Shown: positions 35,801 through 47,312 of the stretch, piece by piece
Numbering within the stretch: the first letter of the stretch is position 1
Layout of the letters: each line of letters starts with the position of its first letter
Assembly (NCBI RefSeq): GCF_000182925.2
Contig: NC_026504.1
Location: 5,890,001-5,954,000 of the forward strand
DNA from: Neurospora crassa OR74A
Lineage: Eukaryota; Ascomycota; Sordariomycetes; Sordariales; Sordariaceae
Reading direction: 5' to 3'
Length of the DNA stretch: 64,000 nt
Position numbers and translations under genes: made by a program
Notes under the pieces: model-generated
Told to the model about the DNA's origin: nothing
Database searches by the model: none
The model's input: only the letters and a program-made list of their open reading frames with translations

Positions 35801-38800
35801 ATTTGGAAATTCCCTATATCCTTTATATATTTGAATTACGAAGGTAGGATATATTTAATATAGAATTATTACTAGCTATTATATTCTTAACCCTATTATT
35901 AATTGCTACGCTGGCCCTATTATTACTATTATTAATCCTACTATCCTTATTAATATTAAATATTATTATAGTTGGAAGCGTTCTTTATTTAGCGGACTAA
36001 AGCTACATTTAGAATATTAACGCTAGATACCCTAAATTATACTTAAATATATATATTACTATATAATCTAAGGAAATTACTTTTAAAATTACTATATTTA
36101 ATTTTTGTATTACCTTTGCGGTTATAATCGTTATTATAAATGAGGATAAAGTTCCGTTTAAGCTTAAGAATTACTAATAAATTATAAAGGATATTTATAT
36201 TATAGAATAGTATATTATAATAGGTAGTAAATATAAATTATTCGTAGATAATTGGACTTAAGTATTAGTACTAAAGCTATTGGGTTAGAGGGTACTTTTA
36301 GGGAAATAGGTATATAAAATTAAGATAGGCCCTAACGGCGAAATTTTATACTATAAAGTACGTTAGGTAGTAAGAGGATTTAAATAGTAAGAAGGTATTA
36401 ATTATAATAAAACGTTCGCTATAATTATTAAACTTATAAGCTATAAGCTTATTTTCGCTATCGCCGCCGCCTTAAACTTAGAATTTAAATAAATAAATAT
36501 ATATACCGTCTTTTTATATAGTATAGTTATTAAAGAAATTTATATTAAATAACCCCCCGGCTTTATTAAAAATCCGAATAAGGTTTACCGTTTAAATAAG
36601 GCATTGTACGGTTTAAAGTAGTTACTACGGATTTAGTATTAAATACTTTCTTTTTTTCTATAGGAATAAGGTTTTACCCTACTTACGGTTAACAACGGCG
36701 TTTTTATAAAAAAATATACCTATATTATTATTTATATAAATAATTTATTAATTATTAGACTTTTTTAAAGAGAGATTTAAAATTTGAAAAATATATTAAA
36801 TAAACAGTTTAAAATATCGGACTTAAATTTATATTTATTCTATTTCAATATAATAGTTACTAGGGACCGTTAATACCATACTATTTTTCTAAATCAACGG
36901 GCCTATATTAAAAAAATTATTTGTACTTTTAACTATTAGGATATAAAACCTATAACTACGCTTATAGAAATTAGTAAAATTCTAAAACCCTTAGAAGGTT
37001 TCGAATTTAATTTTAAAAAATAAATTATAGTACGTTAGTACAATTAATTTATTTATATACGCTATATTAAGTACTAAGTTAAATATTACTTTCATTATAT
37101 TATTTTATAGTAGGTATATATTAAAGCCTATAAAAATATATATTATTATTGTAAAATATATTTTTAAATACTTGTAGGGTACTATTAATTTTCATTTAAC
37201 TTTCTTAGGGCCTATCGAAGACTTTTTAGACTTTATAAATGCCGATTAGGTAGGTAATACTTAAAAGTATTATTTAACTTTAGGATACATTTTTAATATT
37301 AGTAGTAGTATTATTAATTAGAATTTAAAGAGGTAAGTAATTGTAGTACTTTTATTTTGCAAAGTAGAATTTATTAAGCAAACCTAAACTATAAAAGAAA
37401 TTATATAACTGTAGAGGTTATTACGGGAGTTCGATATAATAAATTCACCTACTACGATAGTTATTTATAGAAATAACTAAAGAGCTTTCGCTTTAATAAG
37501 AAACCTTTAATTCTATACTAGGATTAAATATATTAATACCTAAGAATTCTTCTATAGAGAAAAGTAGGCCGCTAAAGAGGTTAATTTTAAATATATTTCT
37601 ACGAAGGAGTAAGTAGTTAATAGCTTAACTAAATTACTATTTTATAATACTTTTATTAAATTTAGAGACGTACTAGGACTATAGTAAAACGCTATAGATT
37701 TTTAGTACCTAATAGTAGAGTATATATATTTAAGGGGTCTTTATTAACGGTCCTCCCTATATATTTACCGACCTTTAATTTGAAGCTATTACAATTTAAC
37801 GGTTTGAATTGTAATTTCTTAAACAATTTTTATTTATTTTTATTTTTCTTATTTATTTTTAGGTTTTACGCCCTATATTTAGTATTATTGTATTTAACTT
37901 ATCGAGATTTCTTAAATGGAGGTATTAGATTTAATATAGTATACCGGGATAAGGAGTTATAGTATTTCTCTTTAAAAGGTATTGGCCGTAGAGACCTTTT
38001 TCCTATCAGGTTTTTTACTGGTTTATAAAATTCTAGTACTATAAGGTATTATAAGAAGGAGAGGCGATTTTAAAATTAGATTGAAGGGGAGTCTTGAAGT
38101 ATATTGCTTCTATTAGCTTTATTAAAGGCTATTAAGGGTATCCGATCTACTCTAACCGTATATATAAATATCGTGAGACTAGCTTACTCCTTTCTTCTCT
38201 TTCTCTCCTCTAACTTAATTAAGCTGCCTTTCTACCGAAATGTCTTCGTTCCATCCTTCCACTTCAATATACAGGGCGACGGAATTGAGTCTTTATCGTC
38301 ATCCGGAAACAAGATCATGTACATGTGACGCCATTTCTCCTCGTCTGTCATGTCACCATGCGTCTTCTTGCGACTGAGCAGTTTCTCCTTTTGTTCCGGA
38401 GTAACACCATCGACTATACTCAAGTTTGGCTGTTTCTCGCAGGATGGATCTGTTTGGAGATGGGCAACGAGCGACTTGTTGTTCTTGTGGGTGCTCCAAC
38501 AGCGCGGGCACTGGATGAGTTCGTGACGTCGGTATAAATGACTCCTACTACGAAGTTAGCCCACAAACGGGGGGAAGACGTCGCATAACTGTGGGGATGG
38601 CATACTTGACCCGGTGAATCTCATCCCAGCCCGGTCCTGGACAAGACGTCCACTTGGAATACTTGCGCGCATTCCTCTTGAAGAAGGGGCAAGCAAACTT
38701 CCGGCCATCGTCTACTTTCTGTCTCTTCCGTCTGCCATCGTGATCACCGTCATCCTCGGCCGCATGCTTTCGTATTCCATTGCTTTGGTTGGTATCATTG

Positions 38801-39723
38801 ACCGGGCGTCCGATTTCACTCCTCATAGTGTTGACAGCAAGGTGCATGTTGGGAGTAGGAGTTGAGTCGTGCAAAATGCCATTCATTTTAGTTGAAGGTT
38901 CGGGTCCATCATCGAGCTCAAGCACTGAAGGATACCATGGTACAGAGATCTGATTGGTGAAAAAGCCGCTAGGCAAGTTTTTGGAGAGGCGGAGGTCTTC
39001 GCCGTCTTTAGAGGTAGCCGGTATAGGGAGTTCTAATGCGGTCCACGGATCTGGCAAGCAATCCTGATACTCATCCGAACGCCCTTCCTTAGAAAGTTCC
39101 ACAAAAGTAGGACTTCCGCAAAACGTCATATCAATACCGGAATCCAATGGGTCACGTGCATTCCCGAGAGCAGTAGGTTCCATGAAGGGGTCGTGCCTGA
39201 TATCGTCGAACCATGTGAGCTGCTTGAGGCTCTGGTAGAGCGATTCGGCGTTCTCAAAAGATTCTTGTCCAGGAAGTCCCGTATTTGGAGCTGGTATGTT
39301 GTCGCATCGTGTGGATTCGGGCAAAGATGGCCTTGGCAGAGACCGGGACGACGTCTGGTGAAAAGGCTCAGTTGATGCTCGAACAGCATTGCCTTTAGAT
39401 ATCCAATCCAAGTATTGGCAAAAGTGTTGCACAATGCGATTGACTGTTCTTTGCCGACGCATGGCCATGATTTCCGTACCGGTCAGGGATGTCGATGATT
39501 CAATGTCCGAAACCACTCCACTGGTCACACTTGAGCTAGAGGTGGTCGTACAAGTGGTCTCGGGAGTAGCGTTAGTGACAGCTTGGGATGGCGATGGGCT
39601 CTCGCCTTCATGACTGAGGGACACTGGAGTTTCCGCCGCGTTGCGAGAAGGGTTTGTGTCGACAATTCCGGAAGAGGGCCTTGTACCTTCATCCGTAACG
39701 GTCAGTGTGTTGGGGGAGGACAT
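23829..39723 (-). CDS. C2H2-type zinc-finger protein gene with a 13.95 kb intron holding nested LTR elements
   Basis: Host gene in three exons: 39723-38606, 38544-38273 and 24319-23829. Intron 1 is 38605-38545 (GTATGC...GTAG). Intron 2 is 38272-24320, 13,953 bp, and ends CACAG. All junctions are in phase and give 626 aa. Residues about 355-425 carry the fungal finger block: FACPFFKRNARKYSKWTSC, then PGPGWDEIHRVK, SHLYRRH and CPRCWSTHKN. The C-terminal exon reads YYEESDGSELEDYARFIRRE, acidic and typical of this Pezizomycotina family of probable nuclear proteins. The copia element sits three bases inside the donor: its target duplication TACAG covers the exon end and GTA, so the donor is now GTATAT where the pre-insertion site would have read GTAAGC, in a 66-bp intron. 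Reading on into the element would add only a few codons and lose the last exon. Whether the long intron is still spliced is unknown. Confidence 0.85.
24388..24565 (+). repeat. Left (5') LTR of copia element 1
   Basis: Aligns base for base in length with 38092-38269; nearly all differences are C/T or G/A transitions. Terminal inverted ends TGTTGAAG / CTTCAATA. Confidence 0.93.
24566..24579 (+). other. Primer-binding-site-like motif (initiator tRNA-Met, internal half)
   Basis: GGTTATGAGTCCGG directly follows the LTR and is complementary, with one mismatch, to the anticodon arm around CAU of eukaryotic initiator tRNA-Met. Priming from a cleaved half tRNA is known for Drosophila copia and relatives. 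The same motif follows the left LTR of the second copia element at 40823-40836. Confidence 0.65.
25926..26144 (-). repeat. LTR of nested gypsy element (its 3' end)
   Basis: 219 bp, the partner of 33135-33353. This copy is AT-shifted along its whole length by transitions relative to the partner. Confidence 0.9.
33135..33353 (-). repeat. LTR of nested gypsy element (its 5' end), partly GC-rich
   Basis: 219 bp. The outer 110 bp (about 33240-33353) keep a GC-rich composition, unlike the homologous part of the other LTR and unlike everything around them. Confidence 0.9.
38092..38269 (+). repeat. Right (3') LTR of copia element 1
   Basis: 178 bp, preceded by the polypurine tract GAAGGGGAG. Its outer edge lies three bases inside intron 2 of the C2H2 gene. 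Confidence 0.93.
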
Positions 39724-40501
39724 GTTGACGCCTGGGAGATCGAGTAAGCGTGTCTGGCGTAGTGGTGAGGGCCTGCAAACAAAAAGGCGGAAGATGATGC
39801 GCTGCAGTCAGGCAGAGAAGTGAAATTCGGAGGCTACGGCGCTGAACAAAAGGTCCTCATGATGTTGGTCGGATAGATCAATGCGCAAGTGACGCTACCG
39901 ACCTCTCTGTGTAGAAAGCCAGACGAGTTTGCCCAACTGCGCAAAACCATTCCCCGTTCTGCCCATACAGACTCGAGAACCAATAGATTCTGGCGGAGTG
40001 TTACAGTCCAATGTTGATTCGTTGGTGAGTGCGGTTCTTGTGACAGGGGTTTGCAAAGCATCACAGAAAAATGAACGAGACAACCACATTCAAGGAGAGA
40101 AATGCTGGAGAAATTGGCTGAAAACTAGAAAATGTATGTAGTTGATATTAATCTTATGCATAGAATTTGAATAATGTCCTGGACCAAACAATCCAGGGTA
40201 AATATGTACCTTTCACTGGTCTCTTCAGCTTCCACTGCGCATCGGATTGGACGTCGTAAATGATTGGCTTCCCAAAGTCGAGAGCCAATAGTGGTGAGCG
40301 GACCTCGTGATCATTTTAATGAACCAATCAACAGCTGCCTTCGGTCTGTTTCAATGGGTGTCAAGCTGTGGGAGAGCGTGTCCTGAAATGGCCGATGTTT
40401 TAGGATGCCAAGGACGAGGCCAATGGCAAATAATTGTCGAAATAAACCCAACACAACGAAATGAAGAAAATAAAACAGAGAAAAAAAAAGAAAAAAAGAA
40501 A

Positions 40502-40542
<41 letters not shown>

Positions 40543-40552
40543 AACACAAAAG
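39724..40552. other. Upstream region of C2H2 gene with GA microsatellite
   Basis: About 830 bp of ordinary DNA. The right end holds an A-rich then (GA)n tract, roughly 40480-40545. Being upstream of the C2H2 gene and just downstream of the former GT32 stop, it should contain the C2H2 promoter. No other gene was seen. Confidence 0.55.
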
Positions 40553-40576
40553 TCAAACCGTCCCATACCATCCCAC

Positions 40577-40822
40577 TATTGAAGTATCTGATCCCTCCGG
40601 AGGGATCAGATACTTCGGGGATTCAGCCCGGTATCTAATCCCCGGGGTTTTTATCCCGGCATCTAATCCCCGTTCCGGGGATTAGATACTTCGGGGGAAT
40701 TATCCGAATTAACCACGTATAAACTAGTATTTAAGGATAGGCGGTTCCTGCCCATCCTTCCAATCTTAAAATTAATAGTTCAAAGTAATAAGAAAATAAA
40801 TTTTACAATTATTTTTTTAATA
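40577..40822 (+). repeat. Left LTR of copia element 2, with 36-bp palindrome
   Basis: 246 bp. Positions 40581-40616 form a perfect 36-bp palindrome centred on CTCCGGAG. Further copies of ATCTAATCCCC and its complement follow, so the first 120 bp can fold into stacked hairpins. Confidence 0.93.
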
Positions 40823-40836
40823 GGTTATAAGCCCGG
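40823..40836 (+). other. Primer-binding-site-like motif of copia element 2
   Basis: GGTTATAAGCCCGG directly follows the LTR; it differs from the motif of element 1 at two positions, both transitions. It matches the complement of the initiator tRNA-Met anticodon arm. Confidence 0.6.
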
Positions 40837-43800
40837 ATGCTATACGCACCAGAATAACTCTGTCTTAATTTTATACCTATAAAACTACTATATATATAGT
40901 TTTTTAATATTTTTACTACTTTCTACTATTTTCTTTACGTTTTTATTACTTCTTTTCAGCCTTCTATTACCTCTTTTTAATCCTCTATTACTTCTTTTTA
41001 GCTTTCTATTACTTCTTTTTAATTTCTTTTCTTAATTACCTTTTTTACTATACTATCCTTTACCGATATTATAGGCTTCTACTAATTTAAGACTACCGGC
41101 TATAAGAATATTGAAAAGCTTACTAATATTACCAACTGGGCTAAATAGGATTATACTATACGTTTCTACCTCCGATTTATTAGCTTCGAATATATTATTA
41201 ACTATAATAATCCTCCGCCGTAAACCGAAAATTAAATTGATAATTACTATAACGATTTATTTAATAATTAACTTACTTACTAGTCCCAACTTATTAGAAT
41301 TATCTTTAAAATTATTAATAGTTATTTCCTTATACTTTTAGAATATTTTAAATTACTATTAGAAATTATTAAAATAGTTCGTTAAGCCTTTATATACTTT
41401 GCCGATACGGTTAGGGATATAGGTTAAAATGGTCCTGCTTACTAAGATTTTATTTAAGAATAGGAATATATTATATTATTCTAATTTAATAGTATTATTA
41501 AGTATATTAAGGACTATAAAAGGATTTATAATATTCTTATATAATTAAACCTAGTAGTAAGGATTACCGAACCTCTTTTAGTTGTACGCTTCCTATTGGG
41601 ATTAAATAGCGGCTACTAATTCTTTAAAGAATAATTCTTTTAATATAATCGGATTCTACTTTATTGAAACTCCGAAATTAATGAAATTGAAGAGGAAGGT
41701 ATAACCCTTTCTTAAGTAATATTAAAATTTTAAATCTTCGAAAGGGGATGGAAGAATAGTACTAATAGAGTATTTATAATAGTAAAAACCGGTGCTTTAA
41801 TATTAATTAATAAAGGAAAATGTAAATTTATTTAGTCCCTTTGTAGCGTTTGTAAAATACCTATATATAGTAATAAACGATATTAAGAATAATACCCGGA
41901 ACGAAAACCGAAAGGATAGGTTCTAAAGTATTTAATATTAAATTCCTCTAATAAATCCGATTAATATAATTATTAGGAGTCTATAAAGTGTGTTTATTTA
42001 TTAATTAATAATAATTCGGTAGAAACTAATATTAATATTGAATATAAAGATATATTATTATTAATTTAATAAAACGTTTAGGAAAGCGTCCGTTTAGCCT
42101 TCTTACTTAGTTAATTTGCTAAATTAATATTAAAAAGGTTAAATATAATAGTATTATTTACTATTATACCCCTATTTTACTTTTTGTTCGGTTCTACTAT
42201 TACTACTTTATTTACTATAAATAAAATAAATCCTTTTTTAGTATCTTTTAAGGATTTTTATATTCTTAATACCGGTGCTACTAATTATTTCGTTTATTGA
42301 ATAAATAAATTTATTCTATCTACGCTTTACTAATATAATAGACCCCCTATTTTTAGTATAAGGGACATCTCCTTTATATTTACCTATATAGGAATTTTTA
42401 AAGTATTAATTATCTGAGACGGTAGATTAAATTACTTATTACTTATTAATACTTACCTATACCCTAAGGCCGCCTACAATCTTATATCTATCTTATAGCT
42501 TCGAAAGGATGGCGTCTCCTATTATATTATTATAGAAGATAGTTAATTTATTGTATTTGTTAATAATTAATTTTGATTTACTGGTATAGAAGTTGGAGGA
42601 TTATATTTCTTTGATTAAATTAAATAACCCTATATTATAGTAGTTGTACTTAAAGTTTACTATTTATTTAGTAAAGTTATACAATTATAGTACTAACGAT
42701 TCGGCTATTTTAGTGAAAGAAACTTTCAATTACTATAAACTATATTTATAGGAATGAATTTAATTTAAGTAATTTACTTTTATAAATCCTATATAGCTAG
42801 TAAATTAAAATAAACTCCCTATACCGGAATAATACGATATAGTACTCGCTTATTGGAATAAGTATATATAAATATTATAAATCCTTTTCCTATAGATAGT
42901 ATTAATTAAGAACGGTATTAGTTTGTTATTATTAATAATTTTACTTAATTCGTTTAAATTTATATATTTAAACGAAGGTCGGACTTATATAATACCTTTA
43001 TTAAATAGGTTAATTATATTGAAATAGTAGAATATAAAATATTTAATGTATATATAAATTAAATTGGAGAAAATTCTAGTAAAATATTAAAGGTTTATTA
43101 TTGGGATTAATATATAGTATTATATTATATAACTACCGAATAGTATTAGTAGAATAGTATTATTAAAAAGCTTAACGGTATTCTATTAAAATGAACTACT
43201 ATTTTAATTTAATAAATTTAATTCCCTCGTCGGTATTGGCCCTACTTAATTCAATCTATTGTATACCTACGAAACCGTTCCCTTAGTTCTATTATTAATT
43301 AAATACCTTATAAAGTATAATTCGGAACTAAATTAGATCTTTTATATTTACGGGTACTAAGTTTACCTAGCTTCTTCTATTTTATAAAGAAGGACTTCGA
43401 AGGAAAGTTCAACCCTACTAAATCCCTTTATTAGTTATTAAATTATAAGGAATCGTAGAATTATATTATTTTTATTAATAATAATAGAATTATTATTACT
43501 AATAATATTATTTTTAATAAAGATTAACCTTATATTGCTAATTATATCTATTTTTATAATATAATAGCTATAAGCCCCCAAATGGATTTAAAACCCAATT
43601 CTAACGAAAATATTAATCTAATAGCATATCTAGGGGGAATTTCGGAAAATATATCCCTCGTATTATACGATCGTATTAAGCCCCTAGAGCTACTAACCGG
43701 ATTCGAACTATTATTTTACCCCTCGGAAATCTTTAATAACGAAGCCCTAAAGCCGCCAACTTTGTTAGAACTATTAATAATATTTATAGAAGATTATATT

Positions 43801-45524
43801 GTTGTTAAAATTATATTAATTAACTAATTACTATTATATGCCCTAATTAGTATTATAATAGAAATTACTATTCTAATCGAATTAAAGAATTATTAATAAA
43901 TATTATATAATTCGGATTAGCTTAGCTAGAAATAAATTATAGATAGTAAATACTAATCTCTTATTAATAATAAAATTTAAATACTAGTATTAAAGCCCTT
44001 AGGACGTTGGGTATTAATTGGAAAATAAATTTATAAATTTAAAACCGGGGTTAATAGAGAGATTATTTAATATAAGGCTAAATAGGTTATTCGGGGGTTT
44101 GAGTAATAAAAAGGTATTAATTATAATAAAACGTTTATAGTTGTAGTTAAATTTATAAATTATAAATTTATTTTTGCTATTACTATTGTATTCGATTTAG
44201 AACTTAAGTAAATAAATATTTATACTGTATTTCTCTATAGTAAAATAGATAAAAAAATCTATATCGAACAACTACTAAACTTCAACCAAAATAAAAATTT
44301 AGTATATCGTTTTAATAAGGCCTTATATAGTTTGAAGTAATCCCTACGTATTTAATATAATATACTATTTAACTTCCTAAAAATATTTAAATTTTAACCC
44401 CTTAGTGTAAATAATAGGGTATTTGTTAAAGGATATATCTATATTGCTATTTATATAAACGATTTATTTATTATAGGCCTATTTAAGATTGAAGTTTAAT
44501 TGTTTAAAGATATATTTAATAAACGTTTTAAAATATTAGATTTAGGACTGGTCTTATTTTATTTAAGGATAAAGGTTATTTGTAACTATCCCAACCGTAC
44601 AATTTACCTTTTATAAAAAGCGTATTTCAAAAAGATTATTAAAAAGGTAGGATAGTAGGATGTATAATAAGTGAATATACTAATATAAATATTAAAAATC
44701 GAAGAACTATTTAATAATTTTAAAGTTAGTATAAAAATAATTATTTAATACGCTACCTATATTGGTTTACTAATATTTACTATATTTGGAATTCGATTAA
44801 ATATAGTATTCCTTATATCCTTTTACAGCCGATATATAAATAAACCTATAAACGCCTACGTATTTATAATAAAGCGGATTTTCCGGTACTTATAAGGTAC
44901 TATTAGACTTAAATTAATACTTTTAAGAAACAAAATCGAACTTCTTACTAATTTTACTGATGCCGATTGGGCTAGAAATATTTAAAAGTAAAGGTTTACT
45001 TCTAGGTATATTTTTAATATTGGAAGCGCTGCTATTAATTGGAGTTCGAAAAGGTAGTTAACTATAGCTCTATTATCCTATAAAGTAGAATTTATTAAAC
45101 AAATATAAGTTACTAAAGAAATAATCTAACTACAACGGTTACTAAATAAATTAGGTAAATAATCTATATTAGTAACTATTATTTATAGTAATAATTAGGG
45201 AATTTTAGCCCTAACGAAGAATCCTAAATTCTATATAAGGATTAAATATATTAATATTTAGGAATTCTTCTACTAAAAGAAGTAGTCCTCCGAAGAAGTA
45301 GATTTTAGGTATACTCCTATAGGCTAATAAATTACCGACGGACTTACTAAAACTCTCCCTATAGATAAATTTAAATAATTTTATAATATTTTAAGACTTT
45401 ATTAAAATTTATTCTATAACGTCCCTTTACTATTTTATTACTATTAATAGCCTTTAGTATAAATATATATAGTATTACCTATATAGTATTATAAGCCTAT
45501 AGAATAAGTATGCGGATATAATAG

Positions 45525-45720
45525 TTGGAAGGGAGTAGAAGAGCCCTATTTAATACAATTGGAAGGCGCTAGTTATAATGTACTATAATTAGGCTAATAG
45601 GCTAAAAACCCTTAGAAGTAAAACCCCTTAGAAGTAAAACCCCTTAGAAATAAGACTATTAAAGTTAGAAGGGAGTAGAAGAGCTCTATTTAATATAATT
45701 GGAAGGTGCTAGCTATAACC
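45525..45720 (+). repeat. Direct repeats in the tail of copia element 2
   Basis: A unit of about 57 bp (GTTGGAAGGGAGTAGAAGAG and following) at about 45525-45581 recurs at about 45659-45715. Between the copies lie three short tandem copies of CCCTTAGAAGTAAAAC-like sequence. They lie between the RNase H trace and the right LTR. Confidence 0.8.
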
Positions 45721-45828
45721 TATAAAACCTTTAAGAATAGTTAATTAATTAATTTAGACCGTAGGGAATTTATATAGAAGAATCCTCCCTATAAGGCTCT
45801 ATTAATCCTAATACCCGCTAATATTTAT

Positions 45829-46143
45829 TTATTATATTCCTTTAATAATTAACCTACCCAATTATTAATATATATAATTGTTAAAATTTACTTATTATAT
45901 TCCTCTAACGGTTAACCTACTTAATTATTAGTATATATAATCGCTAAAACCTACTTATTATATTCCCCTAATAGTTAATCTACCTAACTATTAGTATATA
46001 TAATCGTTAAAACTTATTTATTATATTCCTCTAATAGTTAACTTACCTAATTATTAATATATATAATTATTAATACCTACTTATTATATTCCCCCAATAA
46101 TCAACCCACCTAATTATTAATATATATAATCGCTAAAACCTAC
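45829..46143 (+). repeat. 63-bp tandem repeat, five copies, in copia element 2
   Basis: Units begin at 45829, 45892, 45955, 46018 and 46081, each starting TTATTATATTCC; a partial sixth follows. Differences between units are mostly transitions, as expected of RIP on a formerly more uniform array. A second, shorter array of about 20-bp units (ATTAGCAATTATACTTACT-like) lies near 46525-46620. Confidence 0.9.
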
Positions 46144-47066
46144 TTAATACATTTCCCTAATAGTTTACTAACTTAAATAATAATACTTATATTTACTAAA
46201 TTATTTACATTGTAAACCCCTAGTACCTAATTAACCTAATTTTTAATATATATATTTACTAAATAAGATTAATTAATATCTGTTAACGTTTATAGGGTAC
46301 TCTTTAATACCGATAAAGTCTTTTTAAATATTATCTAACGTCTCCGCTAGGCTTTTAAAGGGGTTGTACAATTTCGTTAATACCCCGGTAAACTATAGGG
46401 AGCTATACAATAATAATATTTTTAATTAAAATAAGACTTCCTTTATAAGTTACTGCGGGAAGGTGCCTAGACTACAGCCTAGAGCAGCCTTCTTATAGAG
46501 GGGGAATATACTTATTAAAAGTAATATTAGCGATTATACCTATTATTAGCAATTATACTTACTATTAGCAATTATATTTACTACTAATAATTATATTTAC
46601 TATTAGCGAAGCGATTATACTTTTTATTACTACCCTTAAACTCCTTCTTATATATTTACCGACTAGTAGTTTGGGAAGTGTATAGTCCGATGTACTAAGT
46701 TAGGACTTTTTAATTCCTATAAAATTTATTAGTATAGGAAATTTTAAAAATCGATTTACAATTATATAATTATACTATTAGGTTATACTTTTCTAAGAAT
46801 TTTATTCAATTTTAAAAACTACGTTTACCCAGTACTATTTTATAATTATTTAATATTTCTTTATAATTACCCGGGACTTTTTCTATTTACTTTATATTTT
46901 TTTATTTACCCTATACTTCTACTAAAATTCTAAATGATATAGAGACCTTTTTTACCCACTGGGTTTTTTACTAGCCTATATTTACAACCTTCTTATCTAC
47001 CCTACGTTTTGGGCAAAAGTAACTTCATTTTTCCCCGTTTTTCCCCGTATTTATTTCGAAGGGGAG

Positions 47067-47312
47067 TATTGAAATATCTAATCCCTCCGGAGGGATTAGA
47101 TACTTCGGGGATTCAGCCCAGTATCTAATCCCCGGGGTTTTTATCCCGGTATCTAATCCCCGTTCCGGGGATTAAATACTTCGGGGGAATTATCCGAATC
47201 AACTACGTGTAAACTAGTATTTAAGGATGGGCGGTTTCCGCCCATCCTTCCAATCTTGAAATTAATGGTTTAAGGCAATAAGAAAATCAATTTCACAATC
47301 ATCTTTTTGACA
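47067..47312 (+). repeat. Right LTR of copia element 2
   Basis: 246 bp, ends TTTTTGACA. The terminal palindrome is kept with a few transitions. Confidence 0.93.

Larger units (their letters stand above)
24388..38269 (+). mobile_element. Ty1/copia LTR retrotransposon, RIP-degraded, split by a nested element
   Basis: Fossil copia element, 13,882 bp as it stands and about 6.45 kb without the nested insertion. LTRs of 178 bp lie at 24388-24565 and 38092-38269, starting TGTTGAAG and ending CTTCAATA. Target duplications are TATAG (24383-24387) and TACAG (38270-38274). A primer site like the initiator tRNA-Met anticodon arm follows the left LTR, and a GAAGGGGAG polypurine tract precedes the right one. 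Traces in copia order on the plus strand: gag from about 25.73 kb (interrupted, resuming at 33.36 kb), pre-integrase near 34.4-34.9, integrase near 35.0-35.4, reverse transcriptase near 36.2-36.8, RNase H near 37.2-37.65 kb. It is broken a great many times by RIP-type mutation, throughout its length. RIP destroys the clock, so age cannot be given from LTR divergence; the matching ends and recognisable duplications suggest it is not ancient. Confidence 0.9.
40577..47312 (+). mobile_element. Second Ty1/copia LTR retrotransposon, RIP-degraded
   Basis: Fossil copia element of 6,736 bp. LTRs of 246 bp are at 40577-40822 and 47067-47312, flanked by identical 5-bp duplications CCCAC (40572-40576, 47313-47317). 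A tRNA-iMet-like primer site follows the left LTR and GAAGGGGAG precedes the right one, as in element 1. Plus-strand traces: gag about 41.05-41.9 kb, protease/pre-integrase about 42.2-42.85, integrase about 42.9-43.3, a fairly long open piece near 43.58-43.83, reverse transcriptase about 43.95-44.55, RNase H about 44.86-45.3 kb. A 1.7-kb noncoding tail holds several tandem repeats. The element is broken very many times by RIP-type mutation, but its ends are whole. LTR sequence differs from element 1, so it is a separate, related family. Confidence 0.9.

Noticed and set aside
43582-43827. 81-codon open frame
   Set aside because: A linker piece of copia element 2 between integrase and reverse transcriptase.
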